DNA from: RGIG9060 sp052173655
GTDB lineage: Bacteria; Spirochaetota; Spirochaetia; Treponematales; Treponemataceae
Reading direction: 5' to 3'
DNA: 64,000 nt
NCBI GenBank assembly: GCA_052173655.1
Contig: JBQMYD010000001.1
Location: 186,001-250,000 of the forward strand
The position numbers and the translations under genes were made by a program. Under the pieces are notes generated by a model that worked only from the letters and a program-made list of their open reading frames with translations, was not told the origin of the DNA and did not search any database. Positions 51,899-60,829 of this stretch are shown here, piece after piece. Every line of letters begins with the position of its first letter. Positions within the stretch are counted from its first letter, which is position 1.

Positions 51899-53361
51899 AA
51901 CAAAAAGTTATTTTGTATGGACTTGGAAAAATTTATTTTGAAAATAAAAATATTTTTTTTGAAAAATTTGATGTAAAAGCAGTTTGTGATAAAAAAATAG
52001 AAAAAGAATATATTGATGAAGATAATGTAAAAAATATACCTGTTAATTGCATAAAAACTTATGATTACGATGCAATTATTGTATTTTCAGATAAATTTTT
52101 TAAAGAAATAAAAGATTTTTTGTTTTTTAACTATTTTGTGCCTATTGATAAAATTCTTTCTTGGAAAATAATTATACAAAAAAAAGGTTTTTATGATACG
52201 AATTTTTTAAAAAAATTTATTTGTCATAAAATACGGAATGAAAATATAAACGAAATTTTAGATCTTGAAATTTTACAAGATTTATATTGGTCAAAAGACA
52301 GCTTTTTTACAGATGCGTTTTATAAAAATTCTGAAATTAAAAATAAAAAAATACGAATAACCGGAATTAATAATTCTAAATTTAGTTTTTTTAATCAAAT
52401 TTATGATGAACTTTACAGCAAAAATACAGTGATTACAAGTTATGACTTTGTTTTGTGTAATTTTAAATATTTTGACTTGATTTCAGACAAAATTCTAAAT
52501 TTAAAAAATCTCATTCTTACTTTTAGCTGGAACGAGTATTTTTTTTACAGAGAAAAATTAAATACAATTGATCAGACAAAAGTAAAAATTGATATTTTTT
52601 CCGATGTTTCAGGAGTTATCGTATATTTAACTAAAAAATTTGATACAGAAAAAATAATGCCTTTTGAGTGTAAACTTTTTGTAGTAACTCATTTATCATA
52701 TAATTCATTACATAATGAATTATATGAACCTCTATATGTGGGAAAACAGGCAGAACTTGAAATTTCTGAATTTTGTGATACAAAAGCTGATAGTATTGCA
52801 AATTTGAATGATTTTATAAATGAATATACTGCAATATATTGGATTTGGAAAAATACCGTTTCAGAATATGTAGGACTATGTCATTACAGGAGGTATTTTT
52901 TTAACGATGATTTTATCGATAATTCAAATTACTTGAATGCACTCAAAATAAAAAATATATTTGATGATCATGATATAATTCTTACAAAACTTACGTGTTT
53001 ACATTGTACCATTTCAGAAAATATACGTAATGTGATTGGAGAGGGGCTGTATTCTCAAATTTATTCTTCTTTTAAAAAACATATTTTAAAACATTGTCCT
53101 GAATATATGCAAAGCTTTGATTTTGTCCTTGCTTCAAATAACTTTTATGCCAGAAACATGTTTGTTACATCGAGAAAAGTTTTTGTCGATTATTGCAATT
53201 GGGTATTTAAATTTTTACTTGAAGTTGTAAAAGATATAGACATGAGTTGTTATCAAGGTTTTCAACGCAGAGCAATTGGGTATTTTGCAGAGATTTTGTT
53301 GACAGTATGGTTATTAAATTCCGAATTAAAAGTAAAAGAATTACCAATAAATGATGTATGA
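51895..53361 (+). CDS. Rossmann-like module fused to a DUF4422 (putative glycosyltransferase) domain
   Basis: A 488-residue protein. Residues about 1-95 are a divergent module (VILYGLGKIYFEN, CDKKIEKEY, YDYDAIIVF). Residues about 95-250 form a middle part that I do not recognise. Residues about 258-485 are DUF4422 (VVTHLSYN, LYEPLYVG, YIWKNT-like YWIWKNT, GLCHYRRYF, then YQGFQRRAIGYFAE). DUF4422 proteins occur in glycan loci and are presumed glycosyltransferases. The DNA here is among the most A/T-rich in the window. Confidence 0.75.
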   Translation: MKQKVILYGLGKIYFENKNIFFEKFDVKAVCDKKIEKEYIDEDNVKNIPVNCIKTYDYDAIIVFSDKFFKEIKDFLFFNYFVPIDKILSWKIIIQKKGFYDTNFLKKFICHKIRNENINEILDLEILQDLYWSKDSFFTDAFYKNSEIKNKKIRITGINNSKFSFFNQIYDELYSKNTVITSYDFVLCNFKYFDLISDKILNLKNLILTFSWNEYFFYREKLNTIDQTKVKIDIFSDVSGVIVYLTKKFDTEKIMPFECKLFVVTHLSYNSLHNELYEPLYVGKQAELEISEFCDTKADSIANLNDFINEYTAIYWIWKNTVSEYVGLCHYRRYFFNDDFIDNSNYLNALKIKNIFDDHDIILTKLTCLHCTISENIRNVIGEGLYSQIYSSFKKHILKHCPEYMQSFDFVLASNNFYARNMFVTSRKVFVDYCNWVFKFLLEVVKDIDMSCYQGFQRRAIGYFAEILLTVWLLNSELKVKELPINDV

Positions 53362-53392
53362 AGTATGAACAAAATATAAAAAGGATTTGTAA

Positions 53393-54766
53393 GTGAAATT
53401 AATAATTTTTGGAACAGGAAATATATATAAAAATACGAAAAATTTATTAAAAGATGATATAGAAATTGTTGCTTTAGTCGACAACAACTCTAATTTATGG
53501 GGAACAAGTTTAGATGGATATAATATTTATTCTCCTAAGGATTTGTCAGCACTAGCATATGATTTTATTTTTATTTCTACTTTAAAGTTTGAGTCTGAAA
53601 TAATAAAACAACTTTTTTCACTTGGAATTAAAAAAGAAAAAATAATTCCGTTTTATGAAAAAGAAAAAATTATAAAATCTGTTTGTTATTACGGAAATAT
53701 AAAAAAAACAAATAATAAAAAAATTGTCGTTTTTTCCCATGCACTGACTTCAACCGGTGCAAATAATGTGATGTTTAATGCAGCATGCGTTTTGAAAGAA
53801 AACAATTTTGATGTTATTGTACTAAGTTCATATGATGGAGTTTTAAAAGAAAAGTTACTTCAAAAAGACATTGTCGTAGGCATAATGAATGATTCAAATA
53901 TAATACCGGATGAAGTTTTTGATTTATTAAAATCTGTAGATTTTGTTTTAGTTAATACTTTATTGCTTTTTAACACGGTTTTAGAAATTTCAAAAAAACA
54001 AATAAAACTTTTATGGTGGATTCATGAGTCCGGAACAGTAAAGGATATTGATATTTCTATTTGGAAAACTATTATGAATAATAACTATGTAAAAACATAC
54101 GTTGTTAGCAATAAAGTAAAAAATATAATAAATTCTTTTTATAAAGAAAAATACGATTTACCTGTATTAACTTTTGGACTGGATGACTGTAACGAAAAAA
54201 AAGGAAAAACTACAGAAAAATTTATTTTTGCAAATATTGCCGCATTTCATCATATTAAAGGTCAAGATTTGTTGATTAAGGCAATTGCAGGTTTACCGGA
54301 TGAAGTAAAAAAAAATACTGAATTTTGGTTTGTAGGGCCTGGAGAATTAAAAAACGCTTTTGAAACGGACATTTTTGATTTAGCAAAAAACGAAGAATGC
54401 ATAAAAATCAAAGGCGAATATAAAAACAATGAAATGTACAAGATTTATAACCAAATTGATGTTGTTTTAGTTTGTTCAAGAGAAGAAGCGTTATCTGTTG
54501 TTGCAATTGAAGGAGCAATTCATAATAGAATTTCTATTGTTTCTGATTCTGCAGGTATTTCAGATTATATTACAGATAGTAAAGACGGTTTTGTTTATCC
54601 TACCCTTGCCATAAACAAATTGAATGAAAAAATATTATGGTGTTTTAATAATAAAAAGCGGCTTGAAGAAATGGGAAAACTTGCCAGGAAAAATATTTTT
54701 GAAAAGAATTTTTCCATGAAAGTTTTTTCTGCAAATTTACTAAAAGCCTTAAAAACATTAGAATGA
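53393..54766 (+). CDS. Rossmann-like module fused to a GT4 glycosyltransferase
   Basis: A 457-residue protein starting with GTG at 53393, seven bases after AAGGA. Residues 1-95 are the module (LIIFGTGNIYKNT, LVDNNSNLWG, YDFIFISTL, LGIKKEKIIPF). Residues about 105-457 are a GT-B glycosyltransferase of the GT4 type (WWIHESG, AAFHHIKGQDLLIKA, VCSREEALSVVAIEGA with the E-x7-E-like motif). The module matches that of the gene at 42142, including the shared NNSxLWG. Confidence 0.86.
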   Translation: MKLIIFGTGNIYKNTKNLLKDDIEIVALVDNNSNLWGTSLDGYNIYSPKDLSALAYDFIFISTLKFESEIIKQLFSLGIKKEKIIPFYEKEKIIKSVCYYGNIKKTNNKKIVVFSHALTSTGANNVMFNAACVLKENNFDVIVLSSYDGVLKEKLLQKDIVVGIMNDSNIIPDEVFDLLKSVDFVLVNTLLLFNTVLEISKKQIKLLWWIHESGTVKDIDISIWKTIMNNNYVKTYVVSNKVKNIINSFYKEKYDLPVLTFGLDDCNEKKGKTTEKFIFANIAAFHHIKGQDLLIKAIAGLPDEVKKNTEFWFVGPGELKNAFETDIFDLAKNEECIKIKGEYKNNEMYKIYNQIDVVLVCSREEALSVVAIEGAIHNRISIVSDSAGISDYITDSKDGFVYPTLAINKLNEKILWCFNNKKRLEEMGKLARKNIFEKNFSMKVFSANLLKALKTLE

Positions 54767-54783
54767 TTCACTTGGAGAAAAAA

Positions 54784-56151
54784 ATGTCTTATATTCAAAG
54801 TTTACAAAAATACAAAAAAATAGCATTAAAACTTCTCGATGTGGATTTTTCAGTAAAAGAATGGCTTGTAAAAAATGATTATAAAAATGTTGTTATTTAC
54901 GGAATGGGAAAACTTGGAAAAGCCTTAGTACAAAAAATTAATGACACTGTAAATATAGCGTGCTGTATAGATAAAAACGAGGGTTGTTTTTTAAATTTTA
55001 ACATCGTATCTATTGAAAAATTTAATAGTTCCGATTATCCGTGTGATTTAATTATTATTACTCCTTACAATGATTTTGAATCAATAAGAAATTTGTTCAA
55101 ATTTTCTGTTCAAAATAAATGTTTATCAATTGAAAATCTTGGAGAAAAAATTGTCAAAGTCAGATCAAATTATAATGTTTTACCATGTACGAAGGAAGAA
55201 ATTTCAAGTCCTCCTAAGGTAAGCGTTGTTATGCCGATATACAATGCTGAAAAGTTTATAGAAAAAACCATACGATGTATATTAAATCAGACATTTAAAA
55301 ATTTTGAGTTGCTGTTGATAAATGATCATCCAACTGATAGAACAATGGAAATTATTAAGTCAATAAAAGATTCAAGAATAAGGATAATTGAGAATGAAAG
55401 GAACATGGGGATTTCTTACAGCAGAAATCAGGGATTAAACCATGCTGTAGGTAAATATATAGCCTTAATGGATGATGATGATTTAGCTCCATTGAACAGA
55501 TTTGAAATTGAAGTTGATTTCTTGGACAATCATAATGAAATTGATGTTGTCAGCGGTTCTTGGACAGAAATTGATGAAAATGACAATGTTTTAGCATTTT
55601 CAGGTTCGATGACTCAAGATCCGATGCAAGTCAGAGCACAGTTTTTATTTTGTGATACAGTTGGTAATGGAAGTGCTATGTTTAGAACCGATTTCATAAA
55701 TAAAAATAATATTAGATACTTTGACAATTGTTACGGAATGGAAGATTTTAGATTCTGGGTTGAATGTTCTGCAAAAGGAAAAATTGTTGAATTAAACGAT
55801 ATTTTGTTGAATTGGCGACAAAGTTCTTGCAATGAAACTACAAAAGTAAAAACAAAACTTACTAAGGAACGTAAAAATAAGTTTGCTGAAATTCAAAAAA
55901 CAGCATTAGCATTAAACGGTTTTGTGTTAACTGATGAAGAATTAAAAATTTTTACAGATGTTTTCACGGAAGATTACAGTGAAAAAAAATCTTTTGAAGA
56001 TCTTGCTAAAATTATTTTTGTTATTCCTGTATTAACAAAAATATTAGAACAGGCGAAAAATTCAAATTTGGAAAATTATATTGAATTAAAATCCATTCTT
56101 AGAGATAAAATTTTTGATAAGATTTCTATGCTTGATTTTTTTAAAGACTAA
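54784..56151 (+). CDS. Rossmann-like module fused to a GT2 glycosyltransferase
   Basis: A 455-residue protein. Residues about 35-130 are the module (VVIYGMGKLGKAL, CIDKNEG). Residues about 150-370 are GT2 (VSVVMPIYNAEKFI, LINDHPTD, LMDDDDLAP), here behind rather than before the module. I start at the ATG at 54784, six bases after GGAG; an upstream ATG at 54763 overlaps the previous stop but has no binding site. The GT2 part is distinct from the 45979/48225 pair. Confidence 0.85.
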   Translation: MSYIQSLQKYKKIALKLLDVDFSVKEWLVKNDYKNVVIYGMGKLGKALVQKINDTVNIACCIDKNEGCFLNFNIVSIEKFNSSDYPCDLIIITPYNDFESIRNLFKFSVQNKCLSIENLGEKIVKVRSNYNVLPCTKEEISSPPKVSVVMPIYNAEKFIEKTIRCILNQTFKNFELLLINDHPTDRTMEIIKSIKDSRIRIIENERNMGISYSRNQGLNHAVGKYIALMDDDDLAPLNRFEIEVDFLDNHNEIDVVSGSWTEIDENDNVLAFSGSMTQDPMQVRAQFLFCDTVGNGSAMFRTDFINKNNIRYFDNCYGMEDFRFWVECSAKGKIVELNDILLNWRQSSCNETTKVKTKLTKERKNKFAEIQKTALALNGFVLTDEELKIFTDVFTEDYSEKKSFEDLAKIIFVIPVLTKILEQAKNSNLENYIELKSILRDKIFDKISMLDFFKD

Positions 56152-56165
56152 ATAAGGAGTTTTTT

Positions 56166-57482
56166 ATGTTTTCACAATTAATTTCAGTAGTTATTCCGAT
56201 ATTTAATGTTGAAAAATATCTTGAAGAATGTTTGAATTCGGTGTGTCAGCAATCATATAAGAATCTTGAAATAATATGTGTTGATGATGGCTCTACGGAT
56301 AAAAGTTCTTCAATAATGGACGAATATGCACAAAAAGATAAACGTTTTGTTATTATACATAAAAAAAATGAAGGTTACGGAAAAGCTGTTAACATTGGAA
56401 TAAACACTGCAAAAGGAAAATATATTGCCATATTAGAACCTGATGATTACATTGTTCCTTACATGTATGAATCCTTGATAAATACTGCTGAAAAAACGAA
56501 TGCAGATTTTGTAAAATCAAATTTTTATGAATTTAGGGGTGAAGAAAACAATAGAATATATATATACCGCCAAACCTTGCAGAATTTAGATATTTATGAC
56601 CGTATTTTCACTCCAAATGAAAATTATCATTCGTTCATAGGTTTTATATCAAATTGGACAGGTCTTTACAATCGTGAATTTTTAATAAAAAATGATATTT
56701 GCCATAATGAAACTCCCGGAGCATCTTACCAAGATGTAGGATTTAATTTTTTAGTTAATACATATGCAAAAAAAGCTTACTATATGCATGAACCCTTTTA
56801 TCATTATCGCTGCGATAATCCGAATGCAAGTGTTTTAAGAAAAGATAAAGTTTATTGTGTACGTGATGAATTTAATTTTATAAAAGAAAAACTTGAAAAA
56901 AATAAAAGTTTTTGTTCAAAAACTGTAGAAAATTTTTTAGTTTATAAACTTATACATTATTTGGTAAATCTTTTAAGAATAGATGACAATTTTAGAACGG
57001 AATTTATGCAACACTTTAGTAGCGAAATAAAAAAACTTACAGACAAAGAACAGTTGAATTATAATGTTTTTGAACGTGTCGGCGAAGTATTTAAAATTAG
57101 ACAGTTTTTATTGGATCCACAAAAGTTTATTGAAATACAAAAAAATCCAATGATAAATTGCCAAAATTCTACCAATTTAAATTATGAAATTATAAAAAAT
57201 TTTGAAAAAATTAGAATTTATGGTGCAGGAAAAATTGCATTGGATTTTTATGATAAAATCAATGAAAAAATGCGAGAAAAAATAAAAAGTTTTCTCGTAA
57301 CTGAGATAGACAACGATTATGGAAATCTTCCAAAACCGGTTGAAAAATTTAATCCGAATCTTATAGAAAAAGATGAGTTGATAATAGTATGTGTGTCAAA
57401 AAAAATTCAAATACAAATAGATAAAATTCTAAATGAAAATAAAATAAAAAATTATTTGTATATTCAAGATTTATATTTTTAG
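56166..57482 (+). CDS. GT2 glycosyltransferase with C-terminal Rossmann-like module
   Basis: A 438-residue protein. Residues about 5-235 are GT2 (SVVIPIFNVEKYL, CVDDGSTDKSS, LEPDDYI). Residues about 350-435 are the module (IRIYGAGKIALDFY). The acceptor side, with GASYQDVGFNFL, matches a group of GT2 enzymes common in LPS and capsule loci. AAGGAG precedes the ATG by seven bases. The GT2 core has partial DNA similarity to the other copies (the EYAQKDxR section). Confidence 0.87.
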   Translation: MFSQLISVVIPIFNVEKYLEECLNSVCQQSYKNLEIICVDDGSTDKSSSIMDEYAQKDKRFVIIHKKNEGYGKAVNIGINTAKGKYIAILEPDDYIVPYMYESLINTAEKTNADFVKSNFYEFRGEENNRIYIYRQTLQNLDIYDRIFTPNENYHSFIGFISNWTGLYNREFLIKNDICHNETPGASYQDVGFNFLVNTYAKKAYYMHEPFYHYRCDNPNASVLRKDKVYCVRDEFNFIKEKLEKNKSFCSKTVENFLVYKLIHYLVNLLRIDDNFRTEFMQHFSSEIKKLTDKEQLNYNVFERVGEVFKIRQFLLDPQKFIEIQKNPMINCQNSTNLNYEIIKNFEKIRIYGAGKIALDFYDKINEKMREKIKSFLVTEIDNDYGNLPKPVEKFNPNLIEKDELIIVCVSKKIQIQIDKILNENKIKNYLYIQDLYF

Positions 57483-57493
57483 GATACAAAATT

Positions 57494-59827
57494 ATGCCTC
57501 ATTCAAATAATTTAGCTGATCAAAATAAAATTTCACCTACCCTGCAAACAACAATCTTTGCAGGTGTGATAGCCTGGTATGAATTCAGAATAGGATCAAA
57601 GATTCTCTGTATTGAAGAAGAAGCTAAAACTTTGCAAAATTCACACTCAATCTCAGAGTTTCTTATTTTTAAAGGATATGATGTTAGCGTAAAAACAATT
57701 CAACAATCGGCAAATCAAAATTTTTTGGAAGAATTTAAAAATTCCTTTGATTATGTAGTTGCAGTTGGAATTTTTGAGCAATGTAAAGAGCCTGTTTTGA
57801 TGCTGAAACGCTGGTTTTCCTTGTTAAAAGAAAATGGAATTTTTTTGCTTGGATGTGATAATTCTCTTGGTCTTTGTTTTCTTTGTGGAGATACAAAAAA
57901 AACTACATCATGTTTTTCAAAAATAGAATTAAAAAACGCACTGGAAACAGCCGGTATTGAAAATGCAAAGTTTTTTTCGGTTTTGCCAAAACTTGAAACT
58001 GCACAAATGATTTTTTCTGAAAATCAAATTCCTGAAGAAGATTTTAGAATTCGATATTTACCTCTTTACAATACACCGGATACAGTCTTTAAAAGAGAAG
58101 AAAGTCTTTACGATGAATACATAAAAAACGGAATTTTTCATCAAGTTGCAAATGCCTATTTGATAGAAGCCGTTAAAAATAAGATAAGCGGTTTAACATC
58201 AAGCCCGGTGAATGATTCAACTATTAACTCTGATTACAAAGTTTTACAAGTAACTCTTACAACAGACAGAGGAATGGAAAATTCTTTTGCTACCGTAATT
58301 CTTGAAAATAAAAAAACTGACGAAAAAATCGTACAAAAAAGAGGTATTTTTCCGCAAAGTTTTGAAAAACTTTTAAAACTGGAAAAAAATCATCGGAGTC
58401 TTGAAAAATATGGAATAAAATGCGTATCAGGTAACTTATCTAATGATAATTCAGTTTTTACAATGCCTTTTGTATGCAAGCCTCTTTTAAATGTTTATCT
58501 AAAAGATTTGCTTTTCAAAAATAAATACGAATTTATTGCCAAACTTGATAAATTTATCGATACAATTCGTTTTGCAACCGAAAAAACAAAAAAACTTTTT
58601 TTTGATCTTGTTCCGCTAAACGCATTTTACGACGAAACGGAAAGCAAGCCCACCTACCCTGCAAAAACTCTGGCAACAAAATCCGATGAAGTTCTTGCTT
58701 ACTCTTACTCAGGTTTTCCCTGCAAAAATTTTATCTTTTTTGACCAGGAATTTATAATTGATGAAAAAACTGCAAATGCAAATAAAGTTAGTGTAGATTT
58801 AATTATTTGGCGATCAATTGCAATTATATACTCTGATTATGAAAAAATGAATAAAATTTTGCCAATCGATTTTTTTTGGGAACGCTACGGCATAAAAAAT
58901 TCTCTGGATGAACTGAGTAGAATTTCTTCCGATTTTTTATCTTGTGTACGAAGTCAAAATGAACTTTCATTTTTTAATGCAAGCTTTCAACGTAAATGGG
59001 AAATTTTTTATCATAATAAAAATAAAATGGAAACAGAAACTTATTATGATTTTCTTTATTCATCTTTGTTTTCCGGATCAAAAAATATTTTTGTTTTCGG
59101 TTCGGGTTCCTATGCAGATAAGTTTTTGGCATTTTACAAAAATGAATTCAATATTTTAGGTATTATTGATAACGATGTTGAAAAGCATGGCGACAAAATT
59201 CAAAATTTTTCGATTTCGTCTCCTGAAATCCTAAAAAAATATAGTGAAAAAAACAAAGATTTTAAAATTATTATTTGCGTAAAAAATTTCAAACCGATTT
59301 ATTTTCAACTAAAAGAATTAGGAATAAAAAATATCTGTGTTTATGATGCAAAAAAAATTTATGAAGGAAGGCAAAACTTAAAATTTGAACAATCGGATAA
59401 GCCTTACAATGTAGGTTTTCTTTCCGGTGTTTTTGATTTATATCATATCGGACACATAAATATGTTCAGACGTGCAAAACAAATGTGTAATTACCTTATC
59501 GTGGGAGTTTGTACGGATGAATACGTTATTAACAAGAAAAAAAAGACACCTTTTATTCCGTTTGATGAGCGTACTCAAGTAATAAAGGCATGTAAGTATG
59601 TAGATGAGGTTGTAGAAGTTCCTTATATGTATGAAGGAATAGTTGAACAATTCCAAAAATATCATTACGATGTTCAATTTGTCGGAAATGATTACGAAAA
59701 TGATGAATGGTGGCTTAATCAAAAAACATGGCTTGAAGAACACGGTTCAACTATGGTGTTTTTTCCATATACTCAGCAGACAAGCAGCACAAAAATAAAA
59801 TCGCTTATTGATAAAGGACTTGTATAA
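57494..59827 (+). CDS. Methyltransferase-like - unknown - Rossmann-like module - cytidylyltransferase, multi-part protein
   Basis: A 777-residue protein. Residues about 15-190 resemble a class I methyltransferase (FDYVVAVGIFEQCKEP, LKENGIFLLGCDN), although the SAM glycine loop is poor (ILCIEEEA). Residues about 195-520 are unknown. Residues about 527-625 are the shared module (IFVFGSGSYADKF, IIDNDVEKHG). Residues 637-777 are a TagD-like cytidylyltransferase with GVFDLYHIGH, YLIVGVCTDEY and STKIKS, apparently complete. The last part would supply a CDP-activated glycerol or ethanolamine-type group for the LicD genes that follow. Confidence 0.75.
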   Translation: MPHSNNLADQNKISPTLQTTIFAGVIAWYEFRIGSKILCIEEEAKTLQNSHSISEFLIFKGYDVSVKTIQQSANQNFLEEFKNSFDYVVAVGIFEQCKEPVLMLKRWFSLLKENGIFLLGCDNSLGLCFLCGDTKKTTSCFSKIELKNALETAGIENAKFFSVLPKLETAQMIFSENQIPEEDFRIRYLPLYNTPDTVFKREESLYDEYIKNGIFHQVANAYLIEAVKNKISGLTSSPVNDSTINSDYKVLQVTLTTDRGMENSFATVILENKKTDEKIVQKRGIFPQSFEKLLKLEKNHRSLEKYGIKCVSGNLSNDNSVFTMPFVCKPLLNVYLKDLLFKNKYEFIAKLDKFIDTIRFATEKTKKLFFDLVPLNAFYDETESKPTYPAKTLATKSDEVLAYSYSGFPCKNFIFFDQEFIIDEKTANANKVSVDLIIWRSIAIIYSDYEKMNKILPIDFFWERYGIKNSLDELSRISSDFLSCVRSQNELSFFNASFQRKWEIFYHNKNKMETETYYDFLYSSLFSGSKNIFVFGSGSYADKFLAFYKNEFNILGIIDNDVEKHGDKIQNFSISSPEILKKYSEKNKDFKIIICVKNFKPIYFQLKELGIKNICVYDAKKIYEGRQNLKFEQSDKPYNVGFLSGVFDLYHIGHINMFRRAKQMCNYLIVGVCTDEYVINKKKKTPFIPFDERTQVIKACKYVDEVVEVPYMYEGIVEQFQKYHYDVQFVGNDYENDEWWLNQKTWLEEHGSTMVFFPYTQQTSSTKIKSLIDKGLV

Positions 59828-59829
59828 AA

Positions 59830-60819
59830 ATGTCAAAGGGACTAGCCAATAAAAACAGAAACAAATGTTTTGATACTTTAAAAGGTTTTGCTTGTATTGG
59901 TGTTGTTTTTATGCATATACATTTTCCGGGCATTTTCGGAAAATTTGTTTTTATGATTTCCCGTTTTGCCGTGCCGTTTTTTTTTATGATAAGCGGTTAT
60001 TATTTGGGTATATTAGATGATAAAGCAAAAATAAAATCGGCTTTACTAAAAAGATCCAAGCGGAATTTCTTAATTTTATTAGTTTCAACTTTAATTTATT
60101 TTATTTTTGATTTATTTTTTATCGGATTTGATTTTTCTCACAAAGAATTAGGAGAAAGCCTTTTATATTTAATCTTTTTCTCGTATTTTAATTTTTTACA
60201 AGCCGGTCATCTTTGGTTTTTGCTATCGCTTGTTTACACATATCTGTTTTTTTTACTATTAAATAAATTTGACGGTTTTAAAGTTGCATATTTTTTTGTT
60301 CCTATATTATTTTTGGCAAAAATTATATTAAATTTTTACGAGTTAAAAGATTACTTTGGGTTGTTTCTTATCTATGCCGTGCCGTTTGTACTTTGCGGTC
60401 ATTACATTGCAAAACATGAAACCGATATAAAAAATAAGTTTTCATTACTTATTTGTTTTATAGGAATATTTTTAGGAATAATTCTCATGGGTATAAGAAG
60501 ATTTTTTCCAGGCGATATATCATTTTTTGGAGTTATTGTTTATTCAATTTTTATTTTTTTATTTGCTATAAAGCTTCCTAATTTTACAATAAAACCTTTT
60601 GAATTCATAGGAAACAAATTGTCCTTGCATGTGTATATTTTTCACATGATAGTTTCTTACGTTCTTAATTTAATCGTACCCGAAAAGATAAGAACAAACG
60701 ATATTTGGATTTGGACTGTCCCGATAACGGTTTTCTTGCTTTCAATACTGGTTGGTTATATTATTATAACTTTGAAAAATGCTGTAAAAACGGCAAGTAA
60801 ACGAATAAATAAAAAATAG
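59830..60819 (+). CDS. Acyltransferase-3 family membrane protein
   Basis: A 329-residue membrane acyltransferase with about ten helices. The N-terminus FDTLKGFACIGVVFMHIHF (about 14-32) keeps the histidine that is essential in this family, and FFFMISGYYLG (about 50-60) is typical. Such enzymes add acetyl or succinyl groups to surface polysaccharide. It is one of only three proteins in the 39637-63808 part of the locus without the Rossmann-like module. It starts two bases after the preceding gene. Confidence 0.88.
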   Translation: MSKGLANKNRNKCFDTLKGFACIGVVFMHIHFPGIFGKFVFMISRFAVPFFFMISGYYLGILDDKAKIKSALLKRSKRNFLILLVSTLIYFIFDLFFIGFDFSHKELGESLLYLIFFSYFNFLQAGHLWFLLSLVYTYLFFLLLNKFDGFKVAYFFVPILFLAKIILNFYELKDYFGLFLIYAVPFVLCGHYIAKHETDIKNKFSLLICFIGIFLGIILMGIRRFFPGDISFFGVIVYSIFIFLFAIKLPNFTIKPFEFIGNKLSLHVYIFHMIVSYVLNLIVPEKIRTNDIWIWTVPITVFLLSILVGYIIITLKNAVKTASKRINKK

Positions 60820-60829
60820 GTATTATGAA

